Notes: generated by a model not told the origin, from the sequence alone. A DNA stretch of 64,000 bases from Lonsdalea populi (GCF_015999465.1 NZ_CP065534.1:1922001-1986000); one strand, 5' to 3'; shown: positions 18,573-32,058, counted from the first letter of the stretch. Translations and numbers: made by a program.

Positions 18573-19238
18573 ATGCCTGCTATTTACCCCATTGACGCGG
18601 CCATTTTTGACATGGACGGATTGCTGATTGACTCCGAACCGTTCTGGGAGCGTTCTATACATGAAGTCATCAGCAGATTGGGCGTGGACATGTCATCGAC
18701 CGACGGCATGCCGGACCTGCTGGGTCTGCGCATCGATATGGTCGTTGCGCTCTGGTATCAGCACTCTCCCTGGAAAGGCCCCAGCAAAGAAGAAGTAACC
18801 ACCCGCATCATCAATCGCACCATTCAGTGCGTGGAAGAAACACGCCCTTTATTGCCGGGCGTGGAGCAGGCTTTGCGGCTGTGCCGCGGTCAAAACCTGA
18901 AGATCGGTCTGGCCTCCGCCTCTCCGCTGTTTATGCTGGAACAGGTACTGGAGATGTTTAACCTGCGCGGTTACTTTGACACGCTAATGTCCGCCGACTT
19001 ACTCCCCTACAGCAAACCTCATCCCGAAGTGTATCTGCGCGCCGCAGAAGCGCTAGATGTTAATCCACTCTCCTGCGTCACCCTGGAAGATTCGGTCAAC
19101 GGCATGATCGCGACCAAGGCCGCCCGCATGCGCTCGATCGTCGTTCCGGCGGCAGAGATGCGCAACGACGCGCGTTGGGCATTAGCTGACGTCAAACTGG
19201 AGTCGTTGCAACAGCTCACCGCCGCCCATATTTCCTGA
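18573..19238 (+). CDS. hxpB: Hexitol/2-deoxyglucose-6-phosphate phosphatase HxpB (YniC)
   Basis: 221 residues from ATG 18573 (E. coli 222). It is a HAD hydrolase with the nucleophile Asp in AIFDMDGLLIDSEP near residue 13, the Ser motif in GLASASP, the Lys in YSKPHPEVYL and the acidic metal motif in TLEDSVNGM. E. coli YniC dephosphorylates 2-deoxyglucose-6-phosphate and sugar-alcohol phosphates. AGGAAC precedes the chosen start. Confidence 0.95.
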   Translation: MPAIYPIDAAIFDMDGLLIDSEPFWERSIHEVISRLGVDMSSTDGMPDLLGLRIDMVVALWYQHSPWKGPSKEEVTTRIINRTIQCVEETRPLLPGVEQALRLCRGQNLKIGLASASPLFMLEQVLEMFNLRGYFDTLMSADLLPYSKPHPEVYLRAAEALDVNPLSCVTLEDSVNGMIATKAARMRSIVVPAAEMRNDARWALADVKLESLQQLTAAHIS

Positions 19239-19248
19239 ACAACCTTGC

Positions 19249-19272
19249 GGTGCTCAGTCAGTCGGGAGCACC
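19249..19272 (+). terminator. Hairpin after hxpB
   Basis: GGTGCTC / GAGCACC, 7-bp stem with a 10-nt loop, 11 bases after the hxpB stop. There is no T run, so termination is uncertain. Confidence 0.4.
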
Positions 19273-19473
19273 CGCTCATTCCGTTTCTCTCCAGCATTCC
19301 TGCACCCGGCGTTTCCTTACAAAAGCAGTAATGTGATCTTCATCGTCAAAACGGTTTTAACATATATATCAAACTGTTAATGAGAATGAATTTGCTTCTT
19401 CTTTCACATTTTTTATCTCACCGATATGCTACGCTTACTGTCGATATACCACCAATACAACGGAGATGGTTTC

Positions 19474-20496
19474 ATGATGATGAAAGCAGCAGTCGCAAAA
19501 GCCTTTGGACAGCCTCTGGTTATCGAGCAAGTGCCAGTGCCGGAAGTGGGTCCGGGTCAGATATTGGTTAAAATTGCCGCAACCGGCGTATGCCACACCG
19601 ATCTCCACGCCGTTGAAGGCGACTGGCCGGTTAAACCCAATCCCCCTTTTATTCCAGGTCACGAAGGTGTCGGGCACGTGGTTAAAATCGGCGCGGGCGT
19701 CACTCACCTGAAAGAAGGCGATCGTGTGGGCGTTCCCTGGCTGTATTCCGCCTGTGGACACTGTGATTACTGTCTGGACGGTTGGGAAACGCTGTGTGAA
19801 AAACAGCAGAACTCCGGATATTCCGTTAACGGCAGCTTCGCCGAATATTGCCTGGCCGATGCCGACTACGTCGGTATCCTGCCGGACGACGTCGAGTTCA
19901 ACGAAATCGCCCCGATTCTCTGTGCAGGCGTAACGGTCTATAAAGGTCTTAAAATGACCGACACCAAACCGGGCGACTGGGTGGTCATTTCCGGTATCGG
20001 CGGTCTGGGCCATCTGGCGGTTCAGTACGCTAAAGCGATGGGCCTGAACGTTGCCGCCGTCGATATCGACGACAGCAAGCTGGAGTTCGCCAAACGTCTT
20101 GGCGCTACCGTCACCGTCAACGCCAAAAACACCGACCCGGTTGCGTATCTGAAAAAAGAAATCGGCGGCGCGCACGGCGTGCTGGTCACCGCGGTCTCAC
20201 CGAAGGCGTTCGAACAGGCAATCGGTATGGCCCGCCGCGGCGGCACCATTGCTCTCAACGGTCTACCTCCGGGCAAGTTCGACCTGTCGATCTTCGACAT
20301 GGTGCTGGACGGCATTACCGTTCGTGGTTCCATCGTGGGCACGCGTAAAGACCTGCAGGAGTCACTGGACTTCGCCAGCAAAGGCAAAGTGAAAGCGAAT
20401 ATCGCCGTTGAACCGTTAGAAAACATCAACGACATTTTCGCACGTATGCATGCCGGTAAGATTGAAGGCCGTATTGTCATCGACCTGGCGCTATAA
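19474..20496 (+). CDS. adhP: Zinc-dependent alcohol dehydrogenase AdhP type
   Basis: 340 residues from the ATG at 19474 ([15 protein letters not shown]), with CGGAG upstream; the ATGs at 19477 and 19480 are alternatives. Catalytic zinc ligands are in GVCHTDLH and GHEGVGHV, the structural zinc cysteines in [15 protein letters not shown], and the NAD-binding motif is [18 protein letters not shown]. The enzyme interconverts ethanol and acetaldehyde in this family. It stands between hxpB and ydjM, where E. coli has no such gene. Confidence 0.93.
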   Translation: MMMKAAVAKAFGQPLVIEQVPVPEVGPGQILVKIAATGVCHTDLHAVEGDWPVKPNPPFIPGHEGVGHVVKIGAGVTHLKEGDRVGVPWLYSACGHCDYCLDGWETLCEKQQNSGYSVNGSFAEYCLADADYVGILPDDVEFNEIAPILCAGVTVYKGLKMTDTKPGDWVVISGIGGLGHLAVQYAKAMGLNVAAVDIDDSKLEFAKRLGATVTVNAKNTDPVAYLKKEIGGAHGVLVTAVSPKAFEQAIGMARRGGTIALNGLPPGKFDLSIFDMVLDGITVRGSIVGTRKDLQESLDFASKGKVKANIAVEPLENINDIFARMHAGKIEGRIVIDLAL

Positions 20497-20504
20497 CGTC
20501 TCTT

Positions 20505-20526
20505 CCCCGTGGATTTCACCACGGGG
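20505..20526 (+). terminator. Terminator after adhP
   Basis: CCCCGTGG / CCACGGGG, 8-bp stem, 6-nt loop, nine bases after the adhP stop. The U tract is poor. Confidence 0.6.
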
Positions 20527-20666
20527 ATAGCATTTCCCTGTCATTCCGACGTCCTTTTTTGTTCCGTAGGCCTCAGTACCTCTGCTCAAACTCGCCTGCT
20601 AACAATCCCTATTGTCACAAAGAGTTACGCCGTCACGTCTTTCGCTTCTCGTCACATTCTTTTATA

Positions 20667-20682
20667 CTGTATAAAATAACAG
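20667..20682 (+). promoter_or_regulatory. LexA (SOS) box of ydjM
   Basis: CTGTATAAAATAACAG fits CTGT-N8-ACAG exactly, with TA on the left flank. It ends 16 bases before the ydjM start. E. coli ydjM is a member of the LexA regulon, so the site is expected. Confidence 0.88.
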
Positions 20683-20698
20683 TCTCCTGAGATATCGC

Positions 20699-21301
20699 AT
20701 GACCGCCGAAGGCCACCTTCTATTCGCTGTTGCCTGCGCCATTTTCGCTAGAAAAGCAGAGCTTTCTCCCGCGCTTGCGGCCGGAGATTGGTGGCACATC
20801 ATTCCTGCGGCTATGTTGACGTCACTGCTGCCGGATATCGACCACCCCAAGTCGGTACTGGGCCAACGCTTGAAGTGGATATCGATTCCAGTGGCGCGCC
20901 TGTGTGGACATCGCGGCTTCACCCATAGCCTGTTGGCGATTATCGCCGGGCTATACATTATCCACACTCAGCTCCCCGCGAGTTGGCCCATTCCGGGCGA
21001 CGTCTACCATGCTATGATCGTGGGCTATCTCAGCCATATCATGGCGGATATGCTGACGTCCGCAGGCGTACCGCTTCTGTGGCCGTGCCGCTGGCGATTT
21101 CGCTTTCCTATACTCCAAAGCGAAAAAGGCAATCAGCTCGAACGAATGCTGTGTTCGGGCCTTATTGTATTGTCGTTATGGCAGCCCCAGCGGTCGCTGG
21201 AAAGCTGGCTCCCCCCGCAGCCGACAAACTGGCTTCAGGGTTTCAGTTTAAAACTTCACCAGTTGCTCACACCGCAACGCAGCACCTTGCTTCGTTTCTA
21301 A
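20699..21301 (+). CDS. ydjM: SOS-inducible membrane-bound hydrolase-like protein YdjM
   Basis: 200 residues (E. coli 196). MTAEGHLLFAVACAIFARKAEL, LLPDIDHPKSVLGQRLKWIS and HRGFTHSLL are the YdjM/YfhO-like metal-dependent hydrolase motifs, with conserved His and Asp residues among hydrophobic helices. The molecular role is unknown; induction by DNA damage is known in E. coli and is supported here by the LexA box. Confidence 0.94.
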   Translation: MTAEGHLLFAVACAIFARKAELSPALAAGDWWHIIPAAMLTSLLPDIDHPKSVLGQRLKWISIPVARLCGHRGFTHSLLAIIAGLYIIHTQLPASWPIPGDVYHAMIVGYLSHIMADMLTSAGVPLLWPCRWRFRFPILQSEKGNQLERMLCSGLIVLSLWQPQRSLESWLPPQPTNWLQGFSLKLHQLLTPQRSTLLRF

Positions 21302-21416
21302 GTGCAACCTTCCCAGTTTGCCGGTAACACCTACCGATAAGACCTGCTATTCTAGCGCGCCTGTATCCCCACGCCGGGGAGCAAGATAAAAGATAACCAA
21401 CGAGGGAGAAGTAGAG

Positions 21417-22808
21417 ATGAATTTTCCGCTCATACTGAATATTATCATTTTCGCCCTGCTGCTGATTACGCTGAGTTACTGCGGCAACGCACGCTGGAGT
21501 CTGGCAAAGAAAGTGCTGCTAGGTCTGGTGCTCGGCGTGTTATTAGGTCTGGGGCTGCACCTTATCTACGGTAGTAACGCACCGGTCATTACTCAGTCGA
21601 TAGCCTGGTTCAATATCGTCGGCATTGGCTATGTTCAATTGTTGCAGATGATCGTTATGCCGCTGGTTTTTGTGTCTATTCTCAGTTCGGTCGCCAAATT
21701 GCACAACGCTTCGTCGCTCGGGAAAATCAGCCTTCTAACTATCGGTACGCTGCTTTTTACCACGTTGATCGCCGCGCTGGTCGGAGTTTTCGTCACCAAC
21801 CTGTTCGGACTGAACGCTTCGGGACTCGTGCAAGGGGCACAGGAAACGGCCCGGTTGTCAGCAATTGAAAGCAACTATGCGGGTAAAGTCGCCGATCTTT
21901 CCGTGCCGAAGTTAATCCTGTCTCTTCTCCCCAAAAATCCCTTCGCCGATCTAACCGGCGGCAGTCCGACAGCCATTATCAGCGTGGTCATCTTCGCCGC
22001 GTTTCTGGGTGTCGCCGCGCTCCAATTGCTGAAAGAAGACGCCGAAAAAGGCCAGCGGGTTTTAACCGCTATCGATACGCTTCAGTCGTGGGTGATGAAG
22101 CTTGTGCGACTGGTTATGCGCCTGACGCCATACGGCGTGCTTGCGTTAATGACCAAGATGGTGGCCAGCTCAAACCTGCAGGACATCATCAAGCTTGGCA
22201 GCTTCGTGGTTGCCTCTTATCTGGGGCTGGCCATGATGTTCGTCGTTCACGCCCTGCTGCTCTCGCTGACCGGCATCAACCCGGCTCGCTTCTTCCGTAA
22301 AGTTGGCCCGGTACTGTCTTTTGCCTTTACCAGCCGCTCCAGCGCGGCCACGATTCCACTGAGTATTGAAGCGCAAACCCGACGTCTGGGTATACCGGAG
22401 TCTATCGCCAGCTTCGCCGCCTCTTTCGGCACCACCATCGGTCAAAACGGTTGTGCGGGGTTGTATCCGGCCATGCTGGCGGTGATGATCGCGCCAACGG
22501 TTGGCATGAACCCGCTGGACCCGGTTTGGATTGCCACGCTGGTGGGCATCGTCACCATCAGTTCCGCCGGCGTCGCTGGCGTGGGCGGTGGCGCGACCTT
22601 CGCGGCACTGATCGTCCTGCCTGCGATGGGGCTTCCGGTCACGCTAGTGGCTCTGCTTATTTCAATCGAACCCCTGATTGATATGGGGCGTACTGCGTTG
22701 AACGTCAGCGGCTCGATGACGGCGGGGACGGTGACCAGTCAGTTACTGAAACAAACCGACAAGCAGGTGTTTGATTCGCGGGAAGACGTGGAATTGAAGC
22801 AGCAGTAA
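21417..22808 (+). CDS. tcyP: L-cystine/cation symporter TcyP
   Basis: 463 residues, exactly the length of E. coli TcyP (YdjN). It is a DAACS (SLC1-like) transporter: the helical hairpin motif [20 protein letters not shown] and the following [20 protein letters not shown] are complete. It brings cystine and related sulfur compounds across the inner membrane. A GAGGGAGAAG site precedes the ATG. It follows ydjM as in E. coli. Confidence 0.97.
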   Translation: MNFPLILNIIIFALLLITLSYCGNARWSLAKKVLLGLVLGVLLGLGLHLIYGSNAPVITQSIAWFNIVGIGYVQLLQMIVMPLVFVSILSSVAKLHNASSLGKISLLTIGTLLFTTLIAALVGVFVTNLFGLNASGLVQGAQETARLSAIESNYAGKVADLSVPKLILSLLPKNPFADLTGGSPTAIISVVIFAAFLGVAALQLLKEDAEKGQRVLTAIDTLQSWVMKLVRLVMRLTPYGVLALMTKMVASSNLQDIIKLGSFVVASYLGLAMMFVVHALLLSLTGINPARFFRKVGPVLSFAFTSRSSAATIPLSIEAQTRRLGIPESIASFAASFGTTIGQNGCAGLYPAMLAVMIAPTVGMNPLDPVWIATLVGIVTISSAGVAGVGGGATFAALIVLPAMGLPVTLVALLISIEPLIDMGRTALNVSGSMTAGTVTSQLLKQTDKQVFDSREDVELKQQ

Positions 22809-22835
22809 GTCTGCTGGAAAGCGTTTAAAAACCAA

Positions 22836-22864
22836 AAAGCCGAACAATACGTTCGGCTTTTTTT
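22836..22864 (+). terminator. Terminator between tcyP and osmE
   Basis: AAAGCCGAAC-AATAC-GTTCGGCTTT followed by TTTT; also has an A run on the left, so it may serve convergent osmE. Confidence 0.93.
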
Positions 22865-22885
22865 GTCACGCTGACCCGTCCTGCA

Positions 22886-23215
22886 TTAGCGCTGAGGGTG
22901 GGTATCGTATTCCTGACAGCTCTGGAAGCCCTTGTTCAGGACATGGCCGGTTTCATCGAAGCTGACGAAGTAGTACTGTATTTTCTTATCTTTTGTGCCC
23001 AGGATGTAAGTGTTACAGGTACCCCGCGCATTGATCATTGTGGCCTCTGTGGAGGCTGGACCTGCTATTTGATTGACCTGCTGTTTGGTCATCCCTTTTT
23101 TGACGTCTTTTACCACCGGCTTGGTAAAGTAATTCTCCGCACGATCATATGCCGTACAACCCGAAAGGAGCACCAGCCCTGCAGCAATACACATTAATAA
23201 TCGATTCTTGTTCAT
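22886..23215 (-). CDS. osmE: Osmotically inducible lipoprotein OsmE
   Basis: 109 residues from ATG 23213-23215 (E. coli 112). The signal peptide [20 protein letters not shown] ends in a lipobox. The mature part shows the SmpA/OmlA-like fold: [30 protein letters not shown], and the C-terminal CQEYDT. E. coli OsmE is induced by osmotic stress and in stationary phase. It is divergent from nadE as in E. coli. Confidence 0.95.
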   Translation of the reverse strand: MNKNRLLMCIAAGLVLLSGCTAYDRAENYFTKPVVKDVKKGMTKQQVNQIAGPASTEATMINARGTCNTYILGTKDKKIQYYFVSFDETGHVLNKGFQSCQEYDTHPQR

Positions 23216-23436
23216 TGCATTACCTCTTTTGGTATTAGTTAGCTTAAGGCTAGATGGCAAGAGGCGCTTTTTCAACCCGGTCTCAATGCTTTAGTGAACT
23301 GATTGTGAGTAAGAAAATAGGCTACCGAGAGCAATCCTATCCCGCCCACTGGTTCTTTTACTCCGTGGGAAGTCACGTTAAACTGGAACAATCGTTCTAA
23401 TTATGCTGCCGTATCAATAGGTTCAGGAGAGACGAA

Positions 23437-24261
23437 ATGTCATTACAGCAGAGTATCATTCAGGCACTCGGCGTCAAAAGCACGATCGATCCCGCACAGG
23501 AGGTCCGTGTTAGCGTTGATTTTTTAAAGAATTATCTTAAGGAGCATCCTTTCGTCAAAAGCCTGGTGCTTGGCATCAGCGGCGGCCAGGATTCCACGCT
23601 GACGGGTAAAATCTGCCAAACCTCCATCAATGAACTGCGTGCTGAAACCGGCAACTCAGCGTATCAGTTTATCGCTGTCCGCCTGCCCTATGGCGTGCAG
23701 GCCGACGAGCAGGACTGTCAGGATGCCATTCAATTTATCCAGCCGGACCGCGTGTTAACCGTCAACATCAAACCCGCCGTCGATGCCAGCGAAGCCACGC
23801 TCCGTGAGCTCGGCATTGAGCTGTCTGATTTTGTGAAGGGTAACGAGAAAGCGCGTGAGCGTATGAAAGCGCAATACAGCATCGCAGGAATGAATGCCGG
23901 GATCGTCGTGGGTACGGACCATGCTGCAGAAGCAGTTACAGGTTTTTTTACGAAATACGGCGATGGCGGTACGGATATCAACCCTATTTTTCGCTTGAAC
24001 AAGCGTCAGGGTAAAGCACTACTGAAATTTCTTGGCTGCCCTTCCCATCTCTATACCAAAGCGCCTACCGCGGATCTGGAAGAAAATCGTCCTGCATTAC
24101 CGGACGAGGTTGCGTTGGGCGTCACCTACGAGAGTATCGACTATTATCTGGAAGGTAAAATTATCGATCAGCGCGATGCGGCGATTATTGAGGAGTGGTA
24201 CCGCAAAACGGAGCATAAACGCCGTCCACCGATCACGGTTTTCGACGATTTCTGGAAATGA
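23437..24261 (+). CDS. nadE: NH3-dependent NAD+ synthetase NadE
   Basis: 274 residues (E. coli 275). The ATP pyrophosphatase P-loop is [11 protein letters not shown] near residue 45, followed by [13 protein letters not shown] and [22 protein letters not shown]. It amidates nicotinic acid adenine dinucleotide to NAD+ with ammonia in the cytoplasm. CAGGAGAG precedes the ATG. Confidence 0.98.
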   Translation: MSLQQSIIQALGVKSTIDPAQEVRVSVDFLKNYLKEHPFVKSLVLGISGGQDSTLTGKICQTSINELRAETGNSAYQFIAVRLPYGVQADEQDCQDAIQFIQPDRVLTVNIKPAVDASEATLRELGIELSDFVKGNEKARERMKAQYSIAGMNAGIVVGTDHAAEAVTGFFTKYGDGGTDINPIFRLNKRQGKALLKFLGCPSHLYTKAPTADLEENRPALPDEVALGVTYESIDYYLEGKIIDQRDAAIIEEWYRKTEHKRRPPITVFDDFWK

Positions 24262-24307
24262 TCGGAGTTTTACCTGCAGTCTAATCAGCGTTATCTCTTA
24301 AACATTC

Positions 24308-24337
24308 ACGGCAGCCTGACTGCCGTTTTCTTTTCTG
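24308..24337 (+). terminator. Terminator after nadE
   Basis: ACGGCAG-CCTGA-CTGCCGT followed by TTTTCTTTTCT, 47 bases after the nadE stop. Confidence 0.92.
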
Positions 24338-24407
24338 TGCGTACCGTAGGCTTCAAGTCATACAATTCCGACTACACTGTGAGTTAAAGCACTAACGTGA
24401 GATAACA

Positions 24408-24812
24408 ATGATGCGCCGCCCTCCTCCGGGGAAACGAATTCAGCGCGAGATTCGCACTGTCGAACAGATGATCACACTGTATGCGAAATGTCATCCAGTC
24501 CCCGACGGCAATGACCGCTATACGGTGCTGTTTCGCTATGCGATAAACCGTCTCAATAAGTGTTATTTCGGAGAAGAAAAACCGGCCTGTAAGCAGTGTC
24601 CCATCCACTGTTACCAACCGGCCCAACGCGAAATGATGAAACTCATCATGCGTTGGTCAGGACCAAAAATGCTACTGCATCATCCGGTGCTCGCCATCCT
24701 ACACCTTTGGGACGACCGTCGCCCGGTTCCGGATCTCCCACCAGCCAAAACGAAAATACCGAGTCTACCAGACAACTTTTCAGAGGATTCCGCAAAAGAA
24801 AAAGGCCGCTAA
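24408..24812 (+). CDS. ygbA: Nitrous-oxide-stimulated-promoter family protein (YgbA-like)
   Basis: 134 residues. The core matches the YgbA_NO family: KRIQREIRTVEQMITLYAKCHP, NRLNKCYFGEEKPACKQCPIHCY with a Cys cluster that looks metal-binding, then MRWSGPKMLLHHPVLAILHL. E. coli ygbA is controlled by the NO sensor NsrR; I did not see a clear NsrR site here. The C-terminal ~25 residues are low complexity. The stop codon lies inside the terminator shared with ihfA. Confidence 0.8.
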   Translation: MMRRPPPGKRIQREIRTVEQMITLYAKCHPVPDGNDRYTVLFRYAINRLNKCYFGEEKPACKQCPIHCYQPAQREMMKLIMRWSGPKMLLHHPVLAILHLWDDRRPVPDLPPAKTKIPSLPDNFSEDSAKEKGR

Positions 24813-24822
24813 AGCGGCCTTT
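24801..24822. terminator. Bidirectional terminator between ygbA and ihfA
   Basis: AAAGGCCGC-TAAA-GCGGCCTTT, with A-rich sequence on the left and TTTT on the right. It overlaps the ygbA stop codon. Confidence 0.88.
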
Positions 24823-24840
24823 TCGTTTACTTAAACTTAC

Positions 24841-25137
24841 TCAGTCTTTAGGTGAAGCATTCTCAACCCGACTTTTTAACTTCTGCCCCGGACGGAATGT
24901 GACCACACGGCGCGCCGTAATCGGAATATCCTCGCCTGTTTTTGGGTTACGTCCCGGCCGTTGGTTTTTGTCTCGCAGATCAAAATTGCCGAACCCTGAC
25001 AACTTGACCTGCTCGCCATTTTCCAAAGCGCGACGAACTTCTTCAAAAAACAACTCGACTAGCTCTTTGGCATCCCGTTTACTCAGCCCAAGCTTTTCAA
25101 ACAGGTATTCTGACATTTCAGCTTTTGTAAGCGCCAT
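24841..25137 (-). CDS. ihfA: Integration host factor alpha subunit IhfA
   Basis: 98 residues (E. coli 99), starting [20 protein letters not shown]. The DNA-bending arm contains the conserved [25 protein letters not shown]. It pairs with IhfB to bend DNA sharply at WATCAANNNNTTR sites. It starts four bases after pheT stops, so it is the last gene of the pheST operon and is probably also transcribed from a promoter inside pheT, as in E. coli. Confidence 0.98.
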   Translation of the reverse strand: MALTKAEMSEYLFEKLGLSKRDAKELVELFFEEVRRALENGEQVKLSGFGNFDLRDKNQRPGRNPKTGEDIPITARRVVTFRPGQKLKSRVENASPKD

Positions 25138-25141
25138 AGGT

Positions 25142-27529
25142 TTAATCCCTCAAGGATGCTTGGAATCGCTGTTTCAGTGCTGCCACGCATTTCGCGACTG
25201 TGGCGGCAATTTCCTCTTCTGCCAGTGTACGAGCGGTATCCTGCAATACCAGACTGATAGCCAGACTCTTATATCCGTCTTCCACGCCCTTACCTCGGTA
25301 CACGTCAAACAAGTTTACGCCAACTAACTGATTTGCGCCAACTTTCTTGCACTCAGCCAGAATATCTCCCGCAGGCACGTTTTCAGCGACGACAACGGCG
25401 ATATCACGACGGTTAGCCGGGAAGCGAGAAACATCCGCAGCTTCAGGCAAAACTCGGTCTGAAATTTTGTCCCAGAGAACTTCAAATACGACGGTACGAC
25501 CATTTAAATCTAACTTACGTTCAAGTTCTGGGTGAATAACCCCAATGAAACCAATACGTTGTCCATCCAGATAAATTGCAGCGCTTTGGCCCGGATGCAG
25601 CGCGGCATTCGCTTCAGCTCTGAATTCAACGGCAGAAAGTTTACCCGTCAAAGCCAGTACAGATTCAAAATCACCTTTTAAATCATAGAAGTCAACTGGC
25701 TGTCGTGCCAGGTCCCAATGTTCTTCAAATCGGGAACCGGTGATCACACCGGCTAACATCATTTCCTGACGGATGCCCTGCTCCGCATCGCTGTCGGGAA
25801 CAAAGCGCAAACCGCTCTCAAAAATACGGATACGGCCCTGTTGACGATTCTGGTTATACACAACCGCGCCCAGCAAACCGGTCCACAGCGACAAACGCAT
25901 AGCCGACATATCAACCGAGATCGGGCTAGGCAGAATCAGCGCTTCTTCGCCAGGATGTACCAGCGCTTGAATTTTAGGGTCCACAAAGCTGTAGGTGATC
26001 GCTTCCTGATAGCCGTGGTCCACCAGCATCGTTTTCACACGTTTCAGCGACAAATTGGCTTCACGGTGGCTCGTCATTTTCAGCGGCGCCAGTGCGGCTT
26101 CGTTAGGAATATTGTCATAACCGTAGATGCGAGCGACTTCCTCGACCAGATCTTCTTCAATTTCCATATCGAAACGCCAGCTCGGCGCCGTCGCCTGCCA
26201 GCCGTCATCGGTGCGTGCAACCTGGCAGCCCAGATGTTCCAGAATATCGCTCACCTTGTCGTCAGCAATGTGATGGCCGATCAGGCGATCTAATTTTTCA
26301 CGACGCAGCGCGATAGTAGCGCGAACAGGCAGATTTTTATCGTGAGTGACATCGACAACCGGACCGACTTCGCCGCCGCAAATATCCAGCAGCAAACGAG
26401 TCGCGCGCTCCATTGCCTGATACTGCAGCTCGGGGTCAACGCCACGCTCATAGCGATGAGAAGCCTCCGTGTGCAAGCCGTAGCGGCGCGCACGACCGGT
26501 GATCGCCAACGGGTTGAAGAAGGCGCATTCAAGCAAAATGTCCTGCGTTTCTTCATTTACGCCGGAGTGTTCACCGCCGAAAATACCGGCCATTGCCAGC
26601 GCTTTGCTGCTGTCGGCAATAACCAGCGTCTCTGCGTTCAGTTTCGCATCGTTACCGTCCAGCAAACGCAACGTTTCGCCTTCCTGAGCGGTGCGCACAG
26701 TGATGTTCCCATCCAGGCGGCCGAGATCGAAAGCGTGCATCGGTTGGCCGAGCTCTAACAGAACATAGTTGGTGACATCGACAACCGGATCGATAGACCG
26801 GATGCCACAACGACGCAGTTTTTCACGCATCCACAGCGGCGTAGTCGCCTTCATATTGATCCCTTTCACCACGCGACCGAGATAACGAGGACAAGCCTCT
26901 GAGGCATCAACGTTGATGGGGAAAGTATCGGTGATTGTCGGTTTGACGGGCGTGATTTCCGGAGCGGTGAAGGCAACGCCATTTAACACAGCAACATCGC
27001 GAGCGACGCCCTGCAGGCTCAAGCAGTCTGCACGGTTAGGCGTGACGCTGATCTCAATGATGTTGTCATCCAGTTTCAGGTATTCACGCAGGTCGGTTCC
27101 AACTGGCGCATCGGCAGGCAGTTCTAGTATTCCGTTATGGTCGTCGGCAATACCGAGCTCGGAAAACGAGCACAGCATCCCTTCGGAGGGTTCACCGCGA
27201 AGTTTGGCGGCTTTGATCTTGAAATCGCCCGGCAATACCGCTCCGATGATCGCAACGGCAACCTTCAAACCTTTACGGCAGTTAGGCGCGCCGCAGACGA
27301 TATCCAAGAGGCGTTCGCCACCCACATTCACTTTGGTGACGCGCAATTTGTCGGCATTGGGATGCTGACCGCATTCAACCACGTCACCCACAACCACACC
27401 GCTAAACGCACCGGCTGCAGGCTCTACGCCATCGACTTCCAAGCCGGCCATCGTGATTTGTTCAGATAAGGCTTCGCTGCTGATAGCTGGGTTAACCCAT
27501 TCCCGTAACCAGAGTTCACTGAATTTCAT
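25142..27529 (-). CDS. pheT: Phenylalanyl-tRNA synthetase beta subunit PheT
   Basis: 795 residues, the same as E. coli. Domains in order: N-terminal tRNA-binding OB fold (about 40-150, with [15 protein letters not shown]), B3/B4 editing domain with [13 protein letters not shown] segment [17 protein letters not shown]5 domain near 400-475, synthetase-like region, and the C-terminal ferredoxin-like anticodon-binding domain ending QRFQASLRD. It forms the alpha2-beta2 enzyme with PheS. 15 bases separate it from pheS. Confidence 0.98.
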   Translation of the reverse strand: MKFSELWLREWVNPAISSEALSEQITMAGLEVDGVEPAAGAFSGVVVGDVVECGQHPNADKLRVTKVNVGGERLLDIVCGAPNCRKGLKVAVAIIGAVLPGDFKIKAAKLRGEPSEGMLCSFSELGIADDHNGILELPADAPVGTDLREYLKLDDNIIEISVTPNRADCLSLQGVARDVAVLNGVAFTAPEITPVKPTITDTFPINVDASEACPRYLGRVVKGINMKATTPLWMREKLRRCGIRSIDPVVDVTNYVLLELGQPMHAFDLGRLDGNITVRTAQEGETLRLLDGNDAKLNAETLVIADSSKALAMAGIFGGEHSGVNEETQDILLECAFFNPLAITGRARRYGLHTEASHRYERGVDPELQYQAMERATRLLLDICGGEVGPVVDVTHDKNLPVRATIALRREKLDRLIGHHIADDKVSDILEHLGCQVARTDDGWQATAPSWRFDMEIEEDLVEEVARIYGYDNIPNEAALAPLKMTSHREANLSLKRVKTMLVDHGYQEAITYSFVDPKIQALVHPGEEALILPSPISVDMSAMRLSLWTGLLGAVVYNQNRQQGRIRIFESGLRFVPDSDAEQGIRQEMMLAGVITGSRFEEHWDLARQPVDFYDLKGDFESVLALTGKLSAVEFRAEANAALHPGQSAAIYLDGQRIGFIGVIHPELERKLDLNGRTVVFEVLWDKISDRVLPEAADVSRFPANRRDIAVVVAENVPAGDILAECKKVGANQLVGVNLFDVYRGKGVEDGYKSLAISLVLQDTARTLAEEEIAATVAKCVAALKQRFQASLRD

Positions 27530-27544
27530 AATGCTATTCCTGCC

Positions 27545-28606
<1,062 letters not shown>

Positions 28607-28635
28607 TTAATATGGTCCCGGCCCTTTCCCTGACC

Positions 28636-28663
28636 AATAAAAAAGCCTCCGCACGGGAGGCTT
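28636..28663 (-). terminator. pheST attenuator terminator
   Basis: On the minus strand AAGCCTCC-CGTGC-GGAGGCTT followed by TTTT. The upstream sequence GGAGGCTTT, just past the pheM stop (28697-28704 region), can pair with the AAGCCTCC arm to form the competing antiterminator. Ribosome stalling on the Phe codons of pheM would then allow read-through. Confidence 0.93.
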
Positions 28664-28709
28664 AAGCGCTACTTTTCGTTTCTTTTTTTACGCGCAAAGC
28701 CTCCTGAAT

Positions 28710-28754
28710 TCAGGCGCTAAAGTAAAAAAAGAAACGGAATATAGCAGTTTTCAT
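28710..28754 (-). CDS. pheM: pheST leader peptide PheM
   Basis: A 14-codon gene reading [14 protein letters not shown] with five Phe codons in an eight-residue stretch. E. coli PheM is [14 protein letters not shown], so the match is nearly complete. It is the sensor of charged tRNA-Phe in the attenuation control of pheST. Confidence 0.96.
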   Translation of the reverse strand: [14 protein letters not shown]

Positions 28755-28861
28755 ACTTGCGTTACCTTGTCGTTATCAATACCTGAGGGGTTAAACGCTA
28801 CGATCAAACATCTAAGATTTTATGACGAATGACTGGCGCGTCTTACCAGCCCAAAAATCAA

Positions 28862-28883
28862 AAGAGGGAGCAAGCTCCCTCTT
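28862..28883 (-). terminator. Terminator after rplT
   Basis: AAGAGGGAGC / GCTCCCTCTT with a 2-base centre, followed on the minus strand by TTTGATTTTT. It lies nine bases past the rplT stop and separates it from pheM. Confidence 0.9.
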
Positions 28884-28892
28884 CTAACCGGC

Positions 28893-29267
<375 letters not shown>

Positions 29268-29289
29268 TTATTCTGAATGAAAAGGTAAC

Positions 29290-29508
<219 letters not shown>

Positions 29509-29583
29509 TTAATAAAACGAATCAGATAAGGCGAACGGAACCGCGCTACGCGAGCATAACGCGGACTCGATTACTTGAATGCC

Positions 29584-30129
<546 letters not shown>

Positions 30130-32058
30130 TTATTCCTCCAATTGATGAAGACTACGGCTGCGAATCTCTTGTTGCAGCTTACTGATAACTTCGCTGACAT
30201 CCAGACTCCCCAAATCTTTGCCCCGGCGTGTGCGGACAGCAACTTTACCTGCCTCCACTTCTTTATCGCCACAGACCAGCATATAGGGAACACGCCGCAA
30301 TGTGTGCTCGCGGATTTTAAAGCCAATCTTCTCATTTCTCAAGTCTGCTTTGACGCGAATGCCCGCTTCTTGCAATTTTTGTGTCAATTCGCTGACATAA
30401 TCAGACTGACTATCGGTGATATTCATAATCACCACCTGTACCGGAGCCAACCAGGTCGGGAAGAATCCCGCAAATTCTTCGGTAAGAATCCCGATAAAGC
30501 GCTCCATTGAACCTAGTATAGCCCGGTGAATCATGACCGGGACCTGACGTTCGTTGTTTTCGCCAACGTAAGACGCACTTAGACGGTTCGGCAACGAAAA
30601 GTCGAGCTGTACAGTACCACACTGCCACGCACGATCCAGGCAGTCATGTAAAGTAAACTCGATTTTCGGACCGTAAAAGGCCCCTTCTCCCGGCTGATAT
30701 TCGAATGGGATCTCATTTTCAGCCAGCGCCGCCGCCAGATCTTCTTCCGCACGGGCCCACGTTTCATCAGAGCCGATACGTTTATCCGGACGGGTAGACA
30801 ATTTCACCTCGACTTTTTCAAAACCGAAGGTGCTATACACATCATAAACCATTTTAATACAGTTATTTACTTCAGAACGAACCTGATCTTCCGTACAAAA
30901 GATATGAGCATCATCCTGAGTAAATCCACGAACGCGCATCAAGCCATGCAGAGAACCCGAAGGCTCGTTACGATGGCAGCTACCGAACTCAGCCATACGC
31001 AGTGGCAGATCCCGGTAAGATTTCAATCCCTGATTGAATATCTGTACGTGACCCGGGCAGTTCATCGGCTTGATGCAATATTCACGGTTTTCAGACGAGG
31101 TGGTAAACATCGCGTCTTTATAATTGTCCCAGTGGCCGGTTTTTTCCCACAGTACGCGGTCCATCATGAACGGACCTTTAACTTCTTGATACTTGTACTC
31201 TTTCAGCTTGAGGCGAACAAACGCTTCTAGCTCACGGAAAACCGTCCAGCCGTCATTGTGCCAGAACACCATACCCGGCGCTTCTTCCTGCATATGATAC
31301 AGATCAAGCTGCTTACCAATCTTACGATGGTCACGCTTAGACGCCTCTTCCAACCGCTGCAGATATGCATTCAGCTGTTTTTTATCTGCCCATGCAGTAC
31401 CGTAAATACGCTGCAGCATTTTATTGCTGCTGTCTCCGCGCCAATACGCACCAGAAGTTTTCTGCAGTTTGAAATGATGGCAGAAACGCATATTGGGAAC
31501 ATGCGGGCCGCGGCACATATCGATATATTCTTCATGATGATACAGGCCCGGACGGTCGTCGTGACTGATGTTTTCATCCAGAATAGCAACTTTATAGATT
31601 TCGCCGCGTGATACGAAAGTATCGCGCGCTTCCTGCCAGTTCGCGGTCTTCTTGATAACGTCATAGTCTTTATTGGACAGCTCATGCATCCGCTTTTCGA
31701 GCAGTTCCACGTCTTCCTGCGTCAGCGTATGGTCCAAATCGACATCGTAATAGAAACCGTTATCAATCACCGGACCGATGGCCATTTTGGTATCCGGCCA
31801 TAGCTGTTTAATTGCATGGCCCAGCAAATGCGCGCAGGAGTGTCGAATGATTTCAAGACCCGCTTCATCCTTTGCCGTGATGATCGCCAGTTGCGCATCA
31901 GATTCAATCAGATCTGTTGCATCGGTCAGTTCACCATTAACCCGGCCGGCAATACAAGCTTTTGCCAGACCCGGACCGATATCCAAGGCGACATCAAGAG
32001 GGGAGACGGCGTGGTCATAATGACGCTGGCTGCCGTCGGGAAGCGTAATAACAGGCAT
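30130..32058 (-). CDS. thrS: Threonyl-tRNA synthetase ThrS
   Basis: 642 residues from ATG 32056-32058 ([16 protein letters not shown]), equal to E. coli. TGS domain 1-60; editing domain with His73 and His77 in HSCAHLLGH; catalytic class II core with the zinc Cys in [10 protein letters not shown]; anticodon-binding C-terminus ending [25 protein letters not shown] precedes the ATG. E. coli ThrS represses its own translation through a tRNA-like operator in the leader. Confidence 0.98.
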   Translation of the reverse strand: MPVITLPDGSQRHYDHAVSPLDVALDIGPGLAKACIAGRVNGELTDATDLIESDAQLAIITAKDEAGLEIIRHSCAHLLGHAIKQLWPDTKMAIGPVIDNGFYYDVDLDHTLTQEDVELLEKRMHELSNKDYDVIKKTANWQEARDTFVSRGEIYKVAILDENISHDDRPGLYHHEEYIDMCRGPHVPNMRFCHHFKLQKTSGAYWRGDSSNKMLQRIYGTAWADKKQLNAYLQRLEEASKRDHRKIGKQLDLYHMQEEAPGMVFWHNDGWTVFRELEAFVRLKLKEYKYQEVKGPFMMDRVLWEKTGHWDNYKDAMFTTSSENREYCIKPMNCPGHVQIFNQGLKSYRDLPLRMAEFGSCHRNEPSGSLHGLMRVRGFTQDDAHIFCTEDQVRSEVNNCIKMVYDVYSTFGFEKVEVKLSTRPDKRIGSDETWARAEEDLAAALAENEIPFEYQPGEGAFYGPKIEFTLHDCLDRAWQCGTVQLDFSLPNRLSASYVGENNERQVPVMIHRAILGSMERFIGILTEEFAGFFPTWLAPVQVVIMNITDSQSDYVSELTQKLQEAGIRVKADLRNEKIGFKIREHTLRRVPYMLVCGDKEVEAGKVAVRTRRGKDLGSLDVSEVISKLQQEIRSRSLHQLEE

